Shown: positions 1 through 12,591 of the stretch, piece by piece
Numbering within the stretch: position 1 is the first letter of the stretch
How the letters are laid out: the number at the start of each line of letters is the position of its first letter
Assembly (NCBI GenBank): GCA_000153445.1
Contig: CH672396.1
Coordinates: 219,668 to 283,667, forward strand
Length of the DNA stretch: 64,000 nucleotides
Source of the DNA: a gamma proteobacterium HTCC2207
Lineage (GTDB): Bacteria > Pseudomonadota > Gammaproteobacteria > Pseudomonadales > Porticoccaceae
Direction: 5' to 3'
Notes under the pieces: model-generated
The model's database searches: none
Told to the model about the DNA's origin: nothing
What the model saw: only the letters and a program-made list of their open reading frames with translations
Program-made: the position numbers and the translations under genes

Positions 1-1
1 T

Positions 2-100
2 AAGGTCGATGCTTCACACACATTGCAGGTGCCAGGAGTTGATGGAGAGCGTCACCTAATAGTGATCAGTCGCGACTCAACAACCCCTAGCACAGAATAA
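2..100 (+). CDS. rsmG: RsmG (GidB) 16S rRNA m7G527 methyltransferase, C-terminal end only
   Basis: An open frame enters from the left edge and ends at TAA 98-100, encoding 32 residues. The stretch around residues 9-20 has the 'VPG-D-ERHLIVI' pattern that closes RsmG proteins, which methylate N7 of G527 in 16S rRNA. The gene sits directly before parA, as expected for the mnmG-rsmG-parA-parB order near many gammaproteobacterial origins. Only the tail is present, so the call rests on this short motif and on gene order. Confidence 0.75.
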   Translation, partial: KVDASHTLQVPGVDGERHLIVISRDSTTPSTE

Positions 101-135
101 AAGTGCCACGATAAAACAGCTTAAAGGTTAGTCCT

Positions 136-939
136 GTGCCAAGAATAATATCAATCGCAAACCAGAAAGGCGGAGTGGGTAAAACCACTACTAGCGTTAA
201 CTTGGCCGCGTCGCTGGCTGCCTACAAGCAGCGCGTTCTGTTGGTTGATTTGGACCCCCAAGGCAATAGCACTATGGGTGTTGGCATTAACAAGCACCAA
301 TGCAAAACCAGTGTGTATCATGTGCTTACAGAAAAAGTCGCTATCGAAGATGCGATTGTGCCCTGCCCTAAAGCTAAGATTCACTTGCTGCCATCCAATG
401 ATGACCTGGTCGCCGCTGAGGTTGAGTTGATGCAAGAAATTGGTCGCGAGACGCGACTGCGCCATGCGCTGAAGCGGGTCGCCGGAACCTACGACTACAT
501 CATTATCGACTGTCCACCGTCGCTAAATATGCTAACCGTGAATGCAATGGTTGCCAGCGACGGTGTCATTATTCCTATGCAATGTGAATACTATGCCCTT
601 GAGGGACTGTCAGCGCTCAATAATACGATCAAACAGATCGCCAAGTTGATTAACCCCACTCTTCGGATAGAAGGGATCCTGCGTACCATGTATGACCCGC
701 GCAATAGCTTGACCAACGCGGTCTCTGCTCAGTTGCGCAAATACTTTGGTAGTCGCGTCTATCGGGTAAGTATCCCGAGAAATATTCGCCTGGCCGAAGC
801 GCCAAGCCACGGGTTGCCAGCATTGGCCTATGATCGAAACTCAAAAGGCTCGCTCGCCTATTTGGCTCTTGCCGGAGAAATTCTGCGCCAAGCCAAAGCG
901 GAACCTGAGCAGCAGCAACCCGAACAAGCAGGACAATAA
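136..939 (+). CDS. parA: ParA/Soj chromosome-partitioning ATPase
   Basis: Protein of 267 residues with a deviant Walker A motif KGGVGKTT at residues 11-18 and the later 'IIIDCPPSL' Walker B region, both typical of ParA/Soj. With ParB and parS sites it helps segregate the replicated chromosome origin. The start is GTG at 136, preceded by AAAGG at 124-128; no better in-frame start is seen. The C-terminal tail is rich in Gln and Pro. parB follows after 4 bp, so the two are cotranscribed. The upstream rsmG tail agrees with an origin-proximal position. Confidence 0.96.
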   Translation: MPRIISIANQKGGVGKTTTSVNLAASLAAYKQRVLLVDLDPQGNSTMGVGINKHQCKTSVYHVLTEKVAIEDAIVPCPKAKIHLLPSNDDLVAAEVELMQEIGRETRLRHALKRVAGTYDYIIIDCPPSLNMLTVNAMVASDGVIIPMQCEYYALEGLSALNNTIKQIAKLINPTLRIEGILRTMYDPRNSLTNAVSAQLRKYFGSRVYRVSIPRNIRLAEAPSHGLPALAYDRNSKGSLAYLALAGEILRQAKAEPEQQQPEQAGQ

Positions 940-943
940 ATCG

Positions 944-1828
944 ATGGCCCCAAAAAGACAGAGTTTAGGAAAAGGACTGGATGCACTGCTCGGCATGGCT
1001 GATGACACGAGCTTTGATGCCTTCGACGCTCCCGCCTCAAATGCTGCTGATGGCCAGTTGCGGCAGTTACCCGTAGAGCTGTTACAGCGTGGAAAATATC
1101 AGCCACGCCGAGATATTAATGCCGATGCGCTTGAAGAGCTGGCAAGCTCCATTCGCGCTCAGGGGGTTATGCAGCCCTTGGTGGTTCGCCAGTTGGCTGA
1201 CGACCGATATGAAATTATTGCCGGAGAACGTCGCTGGCGTGCCGCGCAACAGGCTGGTCTAGATACGGTTCCAGTGATTGTTCGCGAAGTCTCCGATGAA
1301 GCCGCAATCGCCATGGCGCTAATTGAAAATATTCAGCGTGAAGATTTAAATGCCATGGAGGAGAGTTTAGCGCTGCAGCGGTTACAACAGGAATTCCAAC
1401 TGACCCAGCAGCAGGTTGCCGATGCTGTGGGCAAGTCACGCTCTGCGGTGACCAACCTTATGCGCCTTACCAGCCTTGAGTTGGAGGTTCAAAAACTCCT
1501 TGAGCGCGGTGACCTAGAGTTGGGGCACGCCAAATGTTTGTTGGCTCTCGATGGCTCGGTGCAAGTCAATGCGGCGCGAACGGTCGCTGGAACCAGTATG
1601 ACCGTACGCCAAACTGAGGCGTTGGTAAAAAAGCTTCAGTCGAGCGACATCAGCCGCCCCGTAACCGAAGATCAGAGCAGCCCAGATATTAAACGTTTGG
1701 AGAACGATATCTCTGAAAAAATCGGTGTTCCGGTGATGATTCAGCACAGCGCCAAAGGCGCCGGCAAGCTTATCTTTAAGTACAGCAGTGTCGATGAACT
1801 CGATGGGATTCTCGATCACCTTAAGTAA
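944..1828 (+). CDS. parB: ParB/Spo0J chromosome-partitioning protein
   Basis: 294 residues from ATG 944. The N terminus (KRQSLGKGLDALLG) is the typical ParA-contacting peptide. The CTPase/ParB-N region contains GERRWR at residues 94-99 and ENIQRE at 128-133, followed by a helix-turn-helix near 152-173 and a C-terminal dimerisation region. A longer open frame reaches back to 830, but that would overlap parA by 110 bp and lose the conserved N terminus, so 944 is preferred. ParB binds parS and spreads along DNA. No canonical parS was found in this window. Confidence 0.96.
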   Translation: MAPKRQSLGKGLDALLGMADDTSFDAFDAPASNAADGQLRQLPVELLQRGKYQPRRDINADALEELASSIRAQGVMQPLVVRQLADDRYEIIAGERRWRAAQQAGLDTVPVIVREVSDEAAIAMALIENIQREDLNAMEESLALQRLQQEFQLTQQQVADAVGKSRSAVTNLMRLTSLELEVQKLLERGDLELGHAKCLLALDGSVQVNAARTVAGTSMTVRQTEALVKKLQSSDISRPVTEDQSSPDIKRLENDISEKIGVPVMIQHSAKGAGKLIFKYSSVDELDGILDHLK

Positions 1829-1885
1829 GTTAGCGGCTGGGACTATGTGGCTGGCGAATTTCGACCATATAGGCTCGATACCGTA

Positions 1886-1914
1886 TTGAATATCACCAGC
1901 ACTATACCTATAAT
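1886..1914 (+). promoter_or_regulatory. Sigma70-type promoter for the atp operon
   Basis: TTGAAT at 1886-1891 and a perfect TATAAT at 1909-1914 are separated by 17 bp, in the 169-bp gap between parB and atpI. Transcription would start near 1921, leaving a leader of about 75 nt before atpI. The spacing and -10 are consensus; the -35 matches at four of six positions. Confidence 0.65.
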
Positions 1915-1997
1915 GCGCAGCCTTTGAGGGCGGGCCAATTCGGCTTGCCCACAAGAGCAGCAAGAAGATCAGTAAGAAAGGGTGTCGAAGAGATACA

Positions 1998-2369
1998 ATG
2001 ACGACCATTTCATCACCAGCCGTAGCGAAAGTTGCGCTTTATCAGTTAGCTCTTTTGCTACCTGCTTCAGCAGCATTGTTGGGGTTGAATCAAGTGATAG
2101 CCTATTCGGTCCTGCTTGGCGGCTTAATTCAGATTATTCCGCAAGCTTGGTTTACCCGACAGGCCTTTAGATTTGCCGGCGCTAGACGAGTGCAGTCAAT
2201 TGTCAGTGCGATGTACTGGGGAGAGACGGGCAAGGTTGTTTTATCGGCGGTACTGTTTACCGCGGCCTTTTTGTTGGTTAGGCCGCTTAATGTCGGCGCG
2301 CTGTTTAGCAGTTTTGTAATAATGATTTTGGTGCAGTGGCTTTCGGTTTTTGCAATCTTAAAGCGCTAG
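1998..2369 (+). CDS. atpI: ATP synthase subunit I (AtpI)
   Basis: 123-residue hydrophobic protein with about four membrane segments, first gene of the ATP synthase operon. AtpI proteins are small, poorly conserved membrane proteins thought to help assembly of the c-ring or membrane insertion of Fo; they are not part of the finished enzyme. Recognition rests on size, hydrophobicity and place directly upstream of atpB. The start ATG 1998 is preceded by a weak AGA-rich ribosome site. A 7-bp hairpin at 2397-2416 separates it from atpB. Confidence 0.85.
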   Translation: MTTISSPAVAKVALYQLALLLPASAALLGLNQVIAYSVLLGGLIQIIPQAWFTRQAFRFAGARRVQSIVSAMYWGETGKVVLSAVLFTAAFLLVRPLNVGALFSSFVIMILVQWLSVFAILKR

Positions 2370-2396
2370 GCACACAAGTAAGTAACTAAAAGTAAC

Positions 2397-2416
2397 GCTC
2401 GATTCAAATATCGAGC
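2397..2416 (+). other. Small hairpin between atpI and atpB
   Basis: GCTCGAT (2397-2403) and ATCGAGC (2410-2416) form a perfect 7-bp stem with a 6-nt loop. No T-tract follows, so it is unlikely to be a terminator. It may mark an mRNA processing or stability point between the weakly needed atpI and the highly expressed atpB. Confidence 0.45.
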
Positions 2417-2429
2417 AACAACCAGTTGA

Positions 2430-3461
<1,032 letters not shown>

Positions 3462-3488
3462 TTTTACTGTTAATTTTTTAATGACTGA

Positions 3489-3743
<255 letters not shown>

Positions 3744-3789
3744 CAAACCGGTTAGCGAAATTTAATCCATTGTTTAACGAGGTAATGGC

Positions 3790-4260
3790 GTGAATATTAA
3801 TCTAACGCTTTTTGGCCAAATGGTGACCTTTGCTTTCTTCGTGTGGTTCTGCATGAAGTTTGTCTGGCCGGTCATTATTGAGTCAATGGAAGAGCGACAG
3901 AAGAAAATCGCCGATGGTCTTGATGCGGCTGATCGTGCACTGCGTGATCTGGAACTGGCGCAGAACAAAGCCACGGATCAGATGAAAGAAGCCAAGCAGG
4001 AAGCTGCTGGCATCGTTGATCAGGCAAACAAGCGCGCGAATCAGATTGTTGATGAAGCCAAGGTTCAGGCACGCACCGAGGGCGACCGCCTGAAAGTGGC
4101 CGCCGAAGCTGAGATTGAGCAAGAGATCAATCGTGCCAAAGAAGAGCTGCGCACTACTGTTGCGGGCTTGGCTCTGGCTGGTGCTGAGGAAGTGCTTGAA
4201 GCGTCTATCGACGACAAGGCCAATCGCGCATTGGTTGATAACTTAGCAGAGCAACTGTAA
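3790..4260 (+). CDS. atpF: F1Fo ATP synthase subunit b
   Basis: 156 residues, the same length as E. coli subunit b. One N-terminal membrane helix (about residues 5-25) is followed by a long charged alpha-helical stalk that dimerises as part of the peripheral stator. The start is GTG at 3790, with GAGGT a few bases upstream; the nearby ATG at 3785 is out of frame. It lies between atpE and atpH in the standard order. Confidence 0.97.
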   Translation: MNINLTLFGQMVTFAFFVWFCMKFVWPVIIESMEERQKKIADGLDAADRALRDLELAQNKATDQMKEAKQEAAGIVDQANKRANQIVDEAKVQARTEGDRLKVAAEAEIEQEINRAKEELRTTVAGLALAGAEEVLEASIDDKANRALVDNLAEQL

Positions 4261-4272
4261 CCGAGGTTAATC

Positions 4273-4809
4273 ATGGCAGAATTAAGCACTTTAGCCCGGC
4301 CCTATGCGAAAGCAGCTTTTGAATTCGCTGTTACTGCGGGTGATCTGCAGGGCTGGTCACAAAGCTTAGCGATTGCCGGATCGGTTGCTCAGCAATCGAA
4401 TGTTGTGCGCTTACTGGCTTCGCCAAGTGTTACGGCAGAGCAGCAGGCGCAGGCTTTGATTGAGATCTGTGGCGATGCTCTGAACGATCAAGGTAAGAAC
4501 TTTTTAACGATTCTTTCCGAAAATCGTCGGCTGCAGCTGTTACCGGATATCTCGCAGCAATTTGATGTTTTAAAAGCCAACCGTGAAAAAGCGGTTGATG
4601 TTGAAGTGACCGCCGCCCATGAGCTCGATGCTGAACAACAGCAGAAGCTTAGTGACGCGCTGAGCACCAAACTAGAACGTAAAGTAAACATGCAGGTTCG
4701 TTTAGACAAGAATCTGCTGGGTGGTGCGGTTATACGTGCCGGGGATACCGTTATTGACGGTTCCATTCGTGGCCGATTGGCCAAACTCGCCGAGTCATTG
4801 CACTCCTAA
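4273..4809 (+). CDS. atpH: F1Fo ATP synthase subunit delta
   Basis: 178-residue soluble stator subunit that links subunit b to the top of the F1 hexamer. The N-terminal region (LARPYAKAAFEFA) and the C-terminal 'GGAVIRAGDTVIDGSIRGRL' type motif are hallmarks of the delta/OSCP family. ATG 4273 lies 12 bp after the atpF stop, preceded by GAGG at 4263-4266. Confidence 0.97.
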   Translation: MAELSTLARPYAKAAFEFAVTAGDLQGWSQSLAIAGSVAQQSNVVRLLASPSVTAEQQAQALIEICGDALNDQGKNFLTILSENRRLQLLPDISQQFDVLKANREKAVDVEVTAAHELDAEQQQKLSDALSTKLERKVNMQVRLDKNLLGGAVIRAGDTVIDGSIRGRLAKLAESLHS

Positions 4810-4826
4810 GGATTTGAGGCCTAAGC

Positions 4827-6371
4827 ATGCAGCAACTGAATCCATCAGAAATCAGCGAAATTATTAAGAGTCGTATCGACAATCTTAATGTTTCTTCAGA
4901 AGCCCAAAATGAGGGCACCATTGTTTCCGTTTCGGACGGCATCATTCGCATTCACGGTTTAGACGACGTGATGTATGGAGAAATGATCGAATTCGATGGC
5001 GGTGTCTACGGTATGGCACTTAACCTCGAGCGTGACTCTGTCGGCGCCGTGGTATTGGGTGACTATCAGTCACTTGCCGAAGGACAAAAAGCCCGATGCA
5101 CAGGTCGTGTATTGGAAGTACCAGTAGGTCCAGAATTGGAAGGTCGCGTAGTCGACGCCCTGGGTAATCCTATTGATGGTAAGGGTCCGGTTAATGCGGC
5201 CATTACCGATGCCATCGAAAAAGTAGCGCCAGGCGTTATTGAGCGTCAATCAGTTGATCAGCCAGTGCAAATTGGTCTGAAAGCAATTGATGCCATGGTG
5301 CCAATTGGACGTGGTCAGCGTGAGTTGATTATTGGCGATCGCCAGATTGGTAAAACGGCCATTGCAGTTGATGCCATTATCAACCAGAAAGGCTCAGGTA
5401 TTAAGTGTATCTATGTAGCTGTTGGTCAAAAAGCCGCATCGGTTGCTGCAGTTGTGCGCAAGCTTGAAGAGCACGGCGCAATGGAACACACCATTGTTGT
5501 TGCTGCTACTGCCTCTGATCCTGCTGCCATGCAATTCTTAGCACCGTTTGCCGGTTGTTCAATGGGTGAGTACTACCGCGATCGCGGACAAGATGCCCTG
5601 GTTATCTATGATGACTTAACCAAGCAAGCTTGGGCTTATCGTCAGATTTCCCTGCTGCTTAAGCGTCCTCCGGGCCGTGAAGCCTACCCTGGTGACGTAT
5701 TCTATCTGCACTCCAGACTACTGGAACGCGCCGCTCGCGTTAACGCCGACTACGTTGAGAAGTTTACCAACGGAGACGTTAAAGGCCAGACCGGTTCTTT
5801 GACCGCTCTGCCAGTTATTGAAACTCAGGCTGGTGACGTTTCTGCGTTTGTACCGACTAACGTAATTTCTATTACCGATGGTCAGATCTTCCTCGAAGCG
5901 GATATGTTTAATGCTGGTGTTCGTCCCGCGATGAACGCAGGTATTTCGGTATCTCGAGTAGGTGGTGCGGCACAGACTAAAATTATCAAGAAACTGTCCG
6001 GTGGTATTCGTACTGCTCTGGCACAGTATCGTGAGCTGGCAGCATTCTCTCAGTTTGCCTCTGATCTCGATGACGCCACCAAAGCGCAGTTGGATCACGG
6101 AGAGCGCGTTACTGAGTTGATGAAGCAGAAGCAGTATTCGCCACAGAGCATCGCCGAAATGGGTGTGATGGTCTACGCGGCTGACAATGGATTCTTGCAG
6201 GCAGTTGAAGTCAATAAAATCGGTGATTTTGAAGCCGCTCTACTTTCTTACATGAAAGCTGAGCACGCTGATCTGATGGCTCAAATTAACGCATCGGGCG
6301 ATTACAACGACGACATAGCAGCTGGCTTTAAAGCGGCTCTCGACAAGTTCATTGCAACACAAACCTGGTAA
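4827..6371 (+). CDS. atpA: F1Fo ATP synthase subunit alpha
   Basis: 514 residues, matching the usual 513. It forms the non-catalytic nucleotide sites of the alpha3beta3 hexamer. The P-loop is GDRQIGKT at residues 170-177, and the C-terminal DELSEED-free helical domain is complete. The N-terminal helix binds the delta subunit. The gene starts 17 bp after atpH within the operon. Nothing unusual was seen. Confidence 0.98.
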   Translation: MQQLNPSEISEIIKSRIDNLNVSSEAQNEGTIVSVSDGIIRIHGLDDVMYGEMIEFDGGVYGMALNLERDSVGAVVLGDYQSLAEGQKARCTGRVLEVPVGPELEGRVVDALGNPIDGKGPVNAAITDAIEKVAPGVIERQSVDQPVQIGLKAIDAMVPIGRGQRELIIGDRQIGKTAIAVDAIINQKGSGIKCIYVAVGQKAASVAAVVRKLEEHGAMEHTIVVAATASDPAAMQFLAPFAGCSMGEYYRDRGQDALVIYDDLTKQAWAYRQISLLLKRPPGREAYPGDVFYLHSRLLERAARVNADYVEKFTNGDVKGQTGSLTALPVIETQAGDVSAFVPTNVISITDGQIFLEADMFNAGVRPAMNAGISVSRVGGAAQTKIIKKLSGGIRTALAQYRELAAFSQFASDLDDATKAQLDHGERVTELMKQKQYSPQSIAEMGVMVYAADNGFLQAVEVNKIGDFEAALLSYMKAEHADLMAQINASGDYNDDIAAGFKAALDKFIATQTW

Positions 6372-6398
6372 GTCAGAGTAATCGGACAGGCATAAAGC

Positions 6399-7259
6399 AT
6401 GGCAATCGGAAAAGAAGTTAAAACCAAAATTGCTAGTATTGGTAGCACGCAGAAGATCACTAGCGCCATGGAAATGGTCGCGGCGAGCAAGATGCGGCGA
6501 GCTCAGGATCGCATGGCGTTAGGCAAGCCCTACGCCCAGCGCATCCGTGATGTGGTTGGACATATTGCTAACGCAGTCTCCGAATACAAGCATCAGTATT
6601 TGGAAGAGCGTGACGTAAAGCGTGTCGCCTACGTAGTGATTTCTACCGACCGTGGTCTCTGCGGCGGCTTGAATATTAATTTATTCAAAGCGGCTCTTAA
6701 GTCCATGAAAGGTTGGACAGACCAAGGCGTTGAAGTCGATATCTGTGTTGTTGGCAATAAAGCTGCAGGATTTTTCAGTTCTGTTGGTGGCAACGTGGTT
6801 GCTGCGGTTAAAGATGTTGGTGATGAGCCCAATGCTGCTGACCTGATCGGCGGCGTAAAGGTTATGTTAGATGCCTACGACGAAGGCCGTATAGATCGAT
6901 TGTTTGTGGTGAGCAACGAATTTGTAAACACCATGACTCAGTCGCCTAGTGTTGAGCAGCTTCTACCCCTTGCAGCAAACGATGACACCCGCCTTAAGCA
7001 TCACTGGGACTATATTTACGAGCCCGATGCCAAGGAATTACTCGATGGCCTATTGATTCGCTATATCGAATCTCAGGTTTATCAAGGTGTGGTAGAGAAT
7101 AAAGCCTGTGAGCAGGCCGCACGTATGCTCGCGATGAAAAATGCCACCGAAAATGCCGGTGAAATGATTGACGAATTGCAACTGCTTTATAACAAAGCCC
7201 GTCAGGCAGCGATTACCCAAGAGCTGTCAGAGATTGTGAGTGGCGCAGCAGCTGTCTAA
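6399..7259 (+). CDS. atpG: F1Fo ATP synthase subunit gamma
   Basis: 286-residue central rotor shaft of F1. The N-terminal coiled-coil segment ([27 protein letters not shown] region) and the C-terminal helix ([15 protein letters not shown] region) that together form the shaft are well conserved, as is the '[11 protein letters not shown]' motif. Length matches the E. coli protein (287). Lies between atpA and atpD in standard order. Confidence 0.98.
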   Translation: MAIGKEVKTKIASIGSTQKITSAMEMVAASKMRRAQDRMALGKPYAQRIRDVVGHIANAVSEYKHQYLEERDVKRVAYVVISTDRGLCGGLNINLFKAALKSMKGWTDQGVEVDICVVGNKAAGFFSSVGGNVVAAVKDVGDEPNAADLIGGVKVMLDAYDEGRIDRLFVVSNEFVNTMTQSPSVEQLLPLAANDDTRLKHHWDYIYEPDAKELLDGLLIRYIESQVYQGVVENKACEQAARMLAMKNATENAGEMIDELQLLYNKARQAAITQELSEIVSGAAAV

Positions 7260-7276
7260 AGCGAAACGAATTTTAA

Positions 7277-8698
<1,422 letters not shown>

Positions 8699-8756
8699 CT
8701 GACTCGTTTTTTAAACGCTAAACTTTTAAATTGCAGCAAGCAAAGGCAACAAAGAC

Positions 8757-9182
8757 ATGGCAATAACAGTGCATTGTGACATCGTAAGTGCGGATGAATC
8801 CCTGTTCTCTGGGTTGGTCGAGATGGTCGTTGCCACCGGCTCACTGGGTGAACTGGGTGTAACAGCCGGTCATGCGCCACTGCTGAGTGATTTGAAGCCC
8901 GGTCCAGTACGTCTGGTTAAGCAGAATGGTGAAGAGGAAGTTTACTATCTCTCAGGCGGCTATCTGGAAGTGCAGCCGAATAATATCTCTATCCTGGCGG
9001 ACACTGCGGTGAGAGCCAACGATATTGATGAAGCTGCAGCAGCAGAAGCGGTTAAAGAAGCAGAGAGTGCCATTGCCAATCAGTCTGGTGAAATCGAGTA
9101 CTCTAAAGCTGCCGCAATGTTAGCTGAAGCTACGGCTCAGTTAAGAACAGTGCAAACGCTGCGCAAAAAGCTTGGTGGTTGA
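8757..9182 (+). CDS. atpC: F1Fo ATP synthase subunit epsilon
   Basis: 141 residues: an N-terminal beta-sandwich (about 1-85, with the '[22 protein letters not shown]' type motif) and a C-terminal helical pair that can inhibit ATP hydrolysis. Last gene of the operon; an intrinsic terminator begins 15 bp after its stop codon. Confidence 0.97.
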   Translation: MAITVHCDIVSADESLFSGLVEMVVATGSLGELGVTAGHAPLLSDLKPGPVRLVKQNGEEEVYYLSGGYLEVQPNNISILADTAVRANDIDEAAAAEAVKEAESAIANQSGEIEYSKAAAMLAEATAQLRTVQTLRKKLGG

Positions 9183-9197
9183 TCAGCAGAAGCAGTT

Positions 9198-9227
9198 AAA
9201 AAAGGGTGGCTACGGCCGCCCTTTTTT
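9198..9227 (+). terminator. Intrinsic terminator of the atp operon
   Basis: AAAAAAGGGTGGC (9198-9210) pairs with GCCGCCCTTTTTT (9215-9227) around a 4-nt TACG loop, with one G-T pair and a T run. It lies 15 bp after atpC. The A/T symmetry means it could also act on transcription from the other side. Confidence 0.9.
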
Positions 9228-9348
9228 GTCTCTTTAATTAAGCTTGATATGACAGCCTGTTTGACTCTAGGGGTTGTGTTAGCCAGCTTTTATCACTACC
9301 GTTGGCCTACTAGAATATTATCCAAAAAAATGCAAAAGTGAATAAATT

Positions 9349-10716
9349 ATGACAAAAACGGATATTGTTATTCTCGCTGCAGGCAAAGGCACGCGCATGC
9401 GCTCCCAATTGCCAAAAGTACTCCATACGCTTGCCGGCAAGCCAATGCTGACTCACGTGTTGGACGCTGCCTCAGAAATCGCCGATGCGCATAAGATCGT
9501 GGTCGCTGGCCATGGTGCCGAAAAAGTTCGGGCCACTTACCCAGACTCCGCGTTTACCCTGGTCGAACAGAGTGAACAGCTTGGCACTGGCCATGCCGTT
9601 AAGTGTGTGTTGGACAATCTTCGAGCACAAGCCAAGGTCATTATTCTCTACGGTGATGTTCCCCTGATTACACCGGCCACAATTTCTAAGATGCTCGATG
9701 CCGTGGATGACGAGCATATAGCGCTGTTGACTATCGAGCTGGCAGACCCGTCCGGTTATGGCCGTATTATTCGCGATAGCGCTGGCCAGATTGAGGCCAT
9801 TGTAGAGCAGAAAGATGCAAAGCCGGTGCAATTGCAGATCCCTGAAGTTAACACCGGGGTGATGGCGTTGACTACCGAGCTACTTAGCGCCTGGTTGCCA
9901 CAGATCGGAAACCAGAATGCTCAGGGCGAATACTATCTTACAGATTTAATCGCGATCGCGCGCAGCGCTGGATACAGCGTTCGCAGTGTACACCCTGCAT
10001 CAGCCAGTGAAGTGGAAGGTATCAATAGCCGTCAGCAGTTAGCGGCACTTGAGCGTGTCTATCAGCGGCAGTTAGCTGATCAGTTAATGGCTTCAGGCAC
10101 CAGCCTCGCAGATCCTGCACGCTTCGATCAGCGCGGCATACTCAATGCTGGCAGCGATAATTTTATTGATGTGAATTGCCTCTTTGAAGGCACTGTGTCC
10201 ATCGGCTCGAACGTTCGTATAGGCCCCAACTGCCAGATCATTAACAGTCAAATTGGTGACGGTGTTGAGATAAAGGCCAATACAGTTATTGAGCAATCAA
10301 CGATCGGTGATCACGCTGTCTTAGGCCCTTTCGCCCGTATTAGACCTGGCACCCAGCTGGGGTCCAACACCAAGGTCGGAAATTTTGTTGAAACCAAAAA
10401 GGCTATAGTTGGCAACGGCAGCAAGATTAATCATCTCAGTTATGTGGGTGACGCTGAGCTCGGTGAAAACGTCAATGTGGGCGCCGGCACCATTACCTGC
10501 AACTATGACGGCGTGAACAAGCACAAAACTGAAATTGGCGACAATAGCTTCGTGGGTTCTAATAGTACGTTGATTGCACCTGTCACTATAGGTGAGAACG
10601 GCTTTGTTGCCGCGGGCTCAACCATCAGTTCTGAAGTACCTGAAAGCCACCTTGCTGTAGGCCGAGCCAAACAACGCAACATACCGGGCTGGAAACGTCC
10701 CACCAAAAACAACTAG
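9349..10716 (+). CDS. glmU: GlmU, bifunctional UDP-GlcNAc pyrophosphorylase / glucosamine-1-P acetyltransferase
   Basis: 455 residues, close to the E. coli 456. The N-terminal uridyltransferase domain has the AGKGTR nucleotide-binding loop at residues 11-16. The C-terminal half is a left-handed beta-helix of hexapeptide repeats carrying the acetyltransferase site. It makes UDP-GlcNAc for peptidoglycan and lipopolysaccharide. It follows the atp operon terminator by about 120 bp; I see no strong promoter there, only a weak TAGAAT at 9311-9316. glmS, which supplies its substrate pathway, follows after 11 bp. Confidence 0.98.
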   Translation: MTKTDIVILAAGKGTRMRSQLPKVLHTLAGKPMLTHVLDAASEIADAHKIVVAGHGAEKVRATYPDSAFTLVEQSEQLGTGHAVKCVLDNLRAQAKVIILYGDVPLITPATISKMLDAVDDEHIALLTIELADPSGYGRIIRDSAGQIEAIVEQKDAKPVQLQIPEVNTGVMALTTELLSAWLPQIGNQNAQGEYYLTDLIAIARSAGYSVRSVHPASASEVEGINSRQQLAALERVYQRQLADQLMASGTSLADPARFDQRGILNAGSDNFIDVNCLFEGTVSIGSNVRIGPNCQIINSQIGDGVEIKANTVIEQSTIGDHAVLGPFARIRPGTQLGSNTKVGNFVETKKAIVGNGSKINHLSYVGDAELGENVNVGAGTITCNYDGVNKHKTEIGDNSFVGSNSTLIAPVTIGENGFVAAGSTISSEVPESHLAVGRAKQRNIPGWKRPTKNN

Positions 10717-10727
10717 GAAGTTAGACT

Positions 10728-12557
10728 ATGTGTGGAATTGTTGGCGCTGCCACTCAGCGCAATGTGTATAAAATACTTATCGAAGGGCTGCTACGCTTGG
10801 AATATCGTGGCTATGACTCCGCGGGGCTTTCGATTATCGATGCCGAGGGTACGCTGCAAACCAGGAAAAATATCGGTAAGGTCGCCGAGCTTGTAAAAGT
10901 CGCAGAGAGCAATCCGGTCAGCGGCTTTACCGGCATATCACATACCCGCTGGGCCACCCATGGTGAGCCTAGCAGCATAAATTCTCATCCACACAACTCT
11001 GGCGGTATCTCAGTCGTTCACAATGGCATTATTGAAAATCATGACGAGCTACGCGCCGAAATGATTGCTGCTGGTTACTCGATTCTGTCTGCGACGGACA
11101 CTGAAGTCGTCGCCCATTTGGTGCACTATTATCTTCAGAACACTGACAGCCTACGCAGAGCTGTTGAGCAAACCCTCTCTCGTCTTGAGGGTGCCTATGC
11201 CTTGGGTGTTATAGCCGAAAGTCAGCCTGATACGATTATCGCTGCGCGCAGTGGCAGCCCGCTCGTGATTGGCGTTGGCATAGATGAACATTTTATCGCC
11301 TCAGATCAAATGGCACTGCGTCAAGTCACCGATCGTTTTATCTTCCTCGAAGAAGGTGATTTGGTCGAGCTCAATAGCGCCGAGTTCACGATATTTGATC
11401 AGTCTGGCGCTAGAGTTGAGCGCTTAATCAATGAGTTGGATGAAGCTGATCAAGTTGCAGAGAAGGGTCAATACCGCCACTTTATGCAAAAAGAAATTTT
11501 TGAGCAGCCAACTGTCTTGGGGAATACGATTAACGGGCGCTTAGCGGCAGACCATATCCGCGAAGCTATCTTTGGCTACAAGGCTGATGGTCTATTTTCC
11601 GAAACAAAAAATATCCATATTATTGCCTGCGGCACCAGCTTTCACTCTGGTCTCGTGGCTAAATACTGGATCGAAGAATATGCCAATATACCCTGTCAGG
11701 TCGAAGTAGCCAGTGAATATCGCTACCGAAAAGTACCGGTCCCAGCGGGAACCCTGTTTGTCACCATTTCACAATCTGGCGAAACAGCGGATACCCTCTC
11801 AGCACTGCGCAAAGGTAAAGAAAATGGTTACCTTGGATTCTTGGCTATCTGTAATGTGGCCAATAGCTCTCTGGTTCGTGAATCCGATATTTCACTGATG
11901 ACTCTAGCCGGCCCTGAGATTGGCGTCGCATCAACCAAAGCATTTACCACCCAGCTAGTAGCACTTCAGCTACTGGCATTATCATTGGCTAAACATAATG
12001 GCCTGGACGCAGAAACTGAAAAAGAATTAGTTGGCAGTCTCCACCAATTGCCACATCTCTGTAACCAGATTTTGCAATTAGACTCCGTTATTGAAGCGGT
12101 CTCGGAATCTTTTGCCAATAAACACCATGCATTGTTTTTGGGCCGTGGCGAGCAGTACCCGATTGCTCTTGAAGGAGCGCTTAAGCTAAAAGAGATCTCC
12201 TATATCCATGCGGAAGCCTACCCGTCTGGCGAGCTAAAGCACGGACCTCTGGCTCTGGTGGATGAAGATATGCCAGTGGTTACTGTAGCGCCGAATAATC
12301 AGTTGTTGGAGAAATTAAAATCGAATCTCCACGAAGTACGAGCACGCGGCGGTCAACTTTTTGTTTTCGCCGATATTGCCAGTGGCTTTGTTAGCGAACC
12401 AGGGACAACAGTGATCGATATGCCCCATGTGCCAAAGAGCCTTGAAGCGATTATTTATACGCTGCCATTGCAGATGCTCTCCTACCATGTCGCTCTTTTG
12501 AAAGGTACTGATGTTGATCAGCCACGAAATTTAGCGAAGTCTGTTACAGTGGAATAA
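10728..12557 (+). CDS. glmS: GlmS, glutamine-fructose-6-phosphate aminotransferase (isomerising)
   Basis: 609 residues, same length as in E. coli. Cys2 (MCGIVGA) is the N-terminal nucleophile that releases ammonia from glutamine; two SIS sugar-isomerase domains follow (ISQSGETADT and the 'GRGEQYPIALEGALKLKEISY' region), and the C terminus ends DQPRNLAKSVTVE. It catalyses the first committed step of hexosamine synthesis. Directly downstream of glmU, with GGAAG before ATG 10728. I saw no glmS ribozyme, which is limited to Gram-positives. Confidence 0.98.
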   Translation: MCGIVGAATQRNVYKILIEGLLRLEYRGYDSAGLSIIDAEGTLQTRKNIGKVAELVKVAESNPVSGFTGISHTRWATHGEPSSINSHPHNSGGISVVHNGIIENHDELRAEMIAAGYSILSATDTEVVAHLVHYYLQNTDSLRRAVEQTLSRLEGAYALGVIAESQPDTIIAARSGSPLVIGVGIDEHFIASDQMALRQVTDRFIFLEEGDLVELNSAEFTIFDQSGARVERLINELDEADQVAEKGQYRHFMQKEIFEQPTVLGNTINGRLAADHIREAIFGYKADGLFSETKNIHIIACGTSFHSGLVAKYWIEEYANIPCQVEVASEYRYRKVPVPAGTLFVTISQSGETADTLSALRKGKENGYLGFLAICNVANSSLVRESDISLMTLAGPEIGVASTKAFTTQLVALQLLALSLAKHNGLDAETEKELVGSLHQLPHLCNQILQLDSVIEAVSESFANKHHALFLGRGEQYPIALEGALKLKEISYIHAEAYPSGELKHGPLALVDEDMPVVTVAPNNQLLEKLKSNLHEVRARGGQLFVFADIASGFVSEPGTTVIDMPHVPKSLEAIIYTLPLQMLSYHVALLKGTDVDQPRNLAKSVTVE

Positions 12558-12591
12558 CTTGTAGTGGTTTAGGTTGTAAGGACGGGAAGTT

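Noticed and set aside
830-943. Longer ParB start at 830
   Set aside because: It would overlap parA by 110 bp and add unconserved residues before the typical ParB N terminus.
1-2000. Possible parS sites near parAB
   Set aside because: I looked for the palindromic parS core around CACGTG and found no match with the flanking TGTT/AACA arms here or elsewhere in the window.
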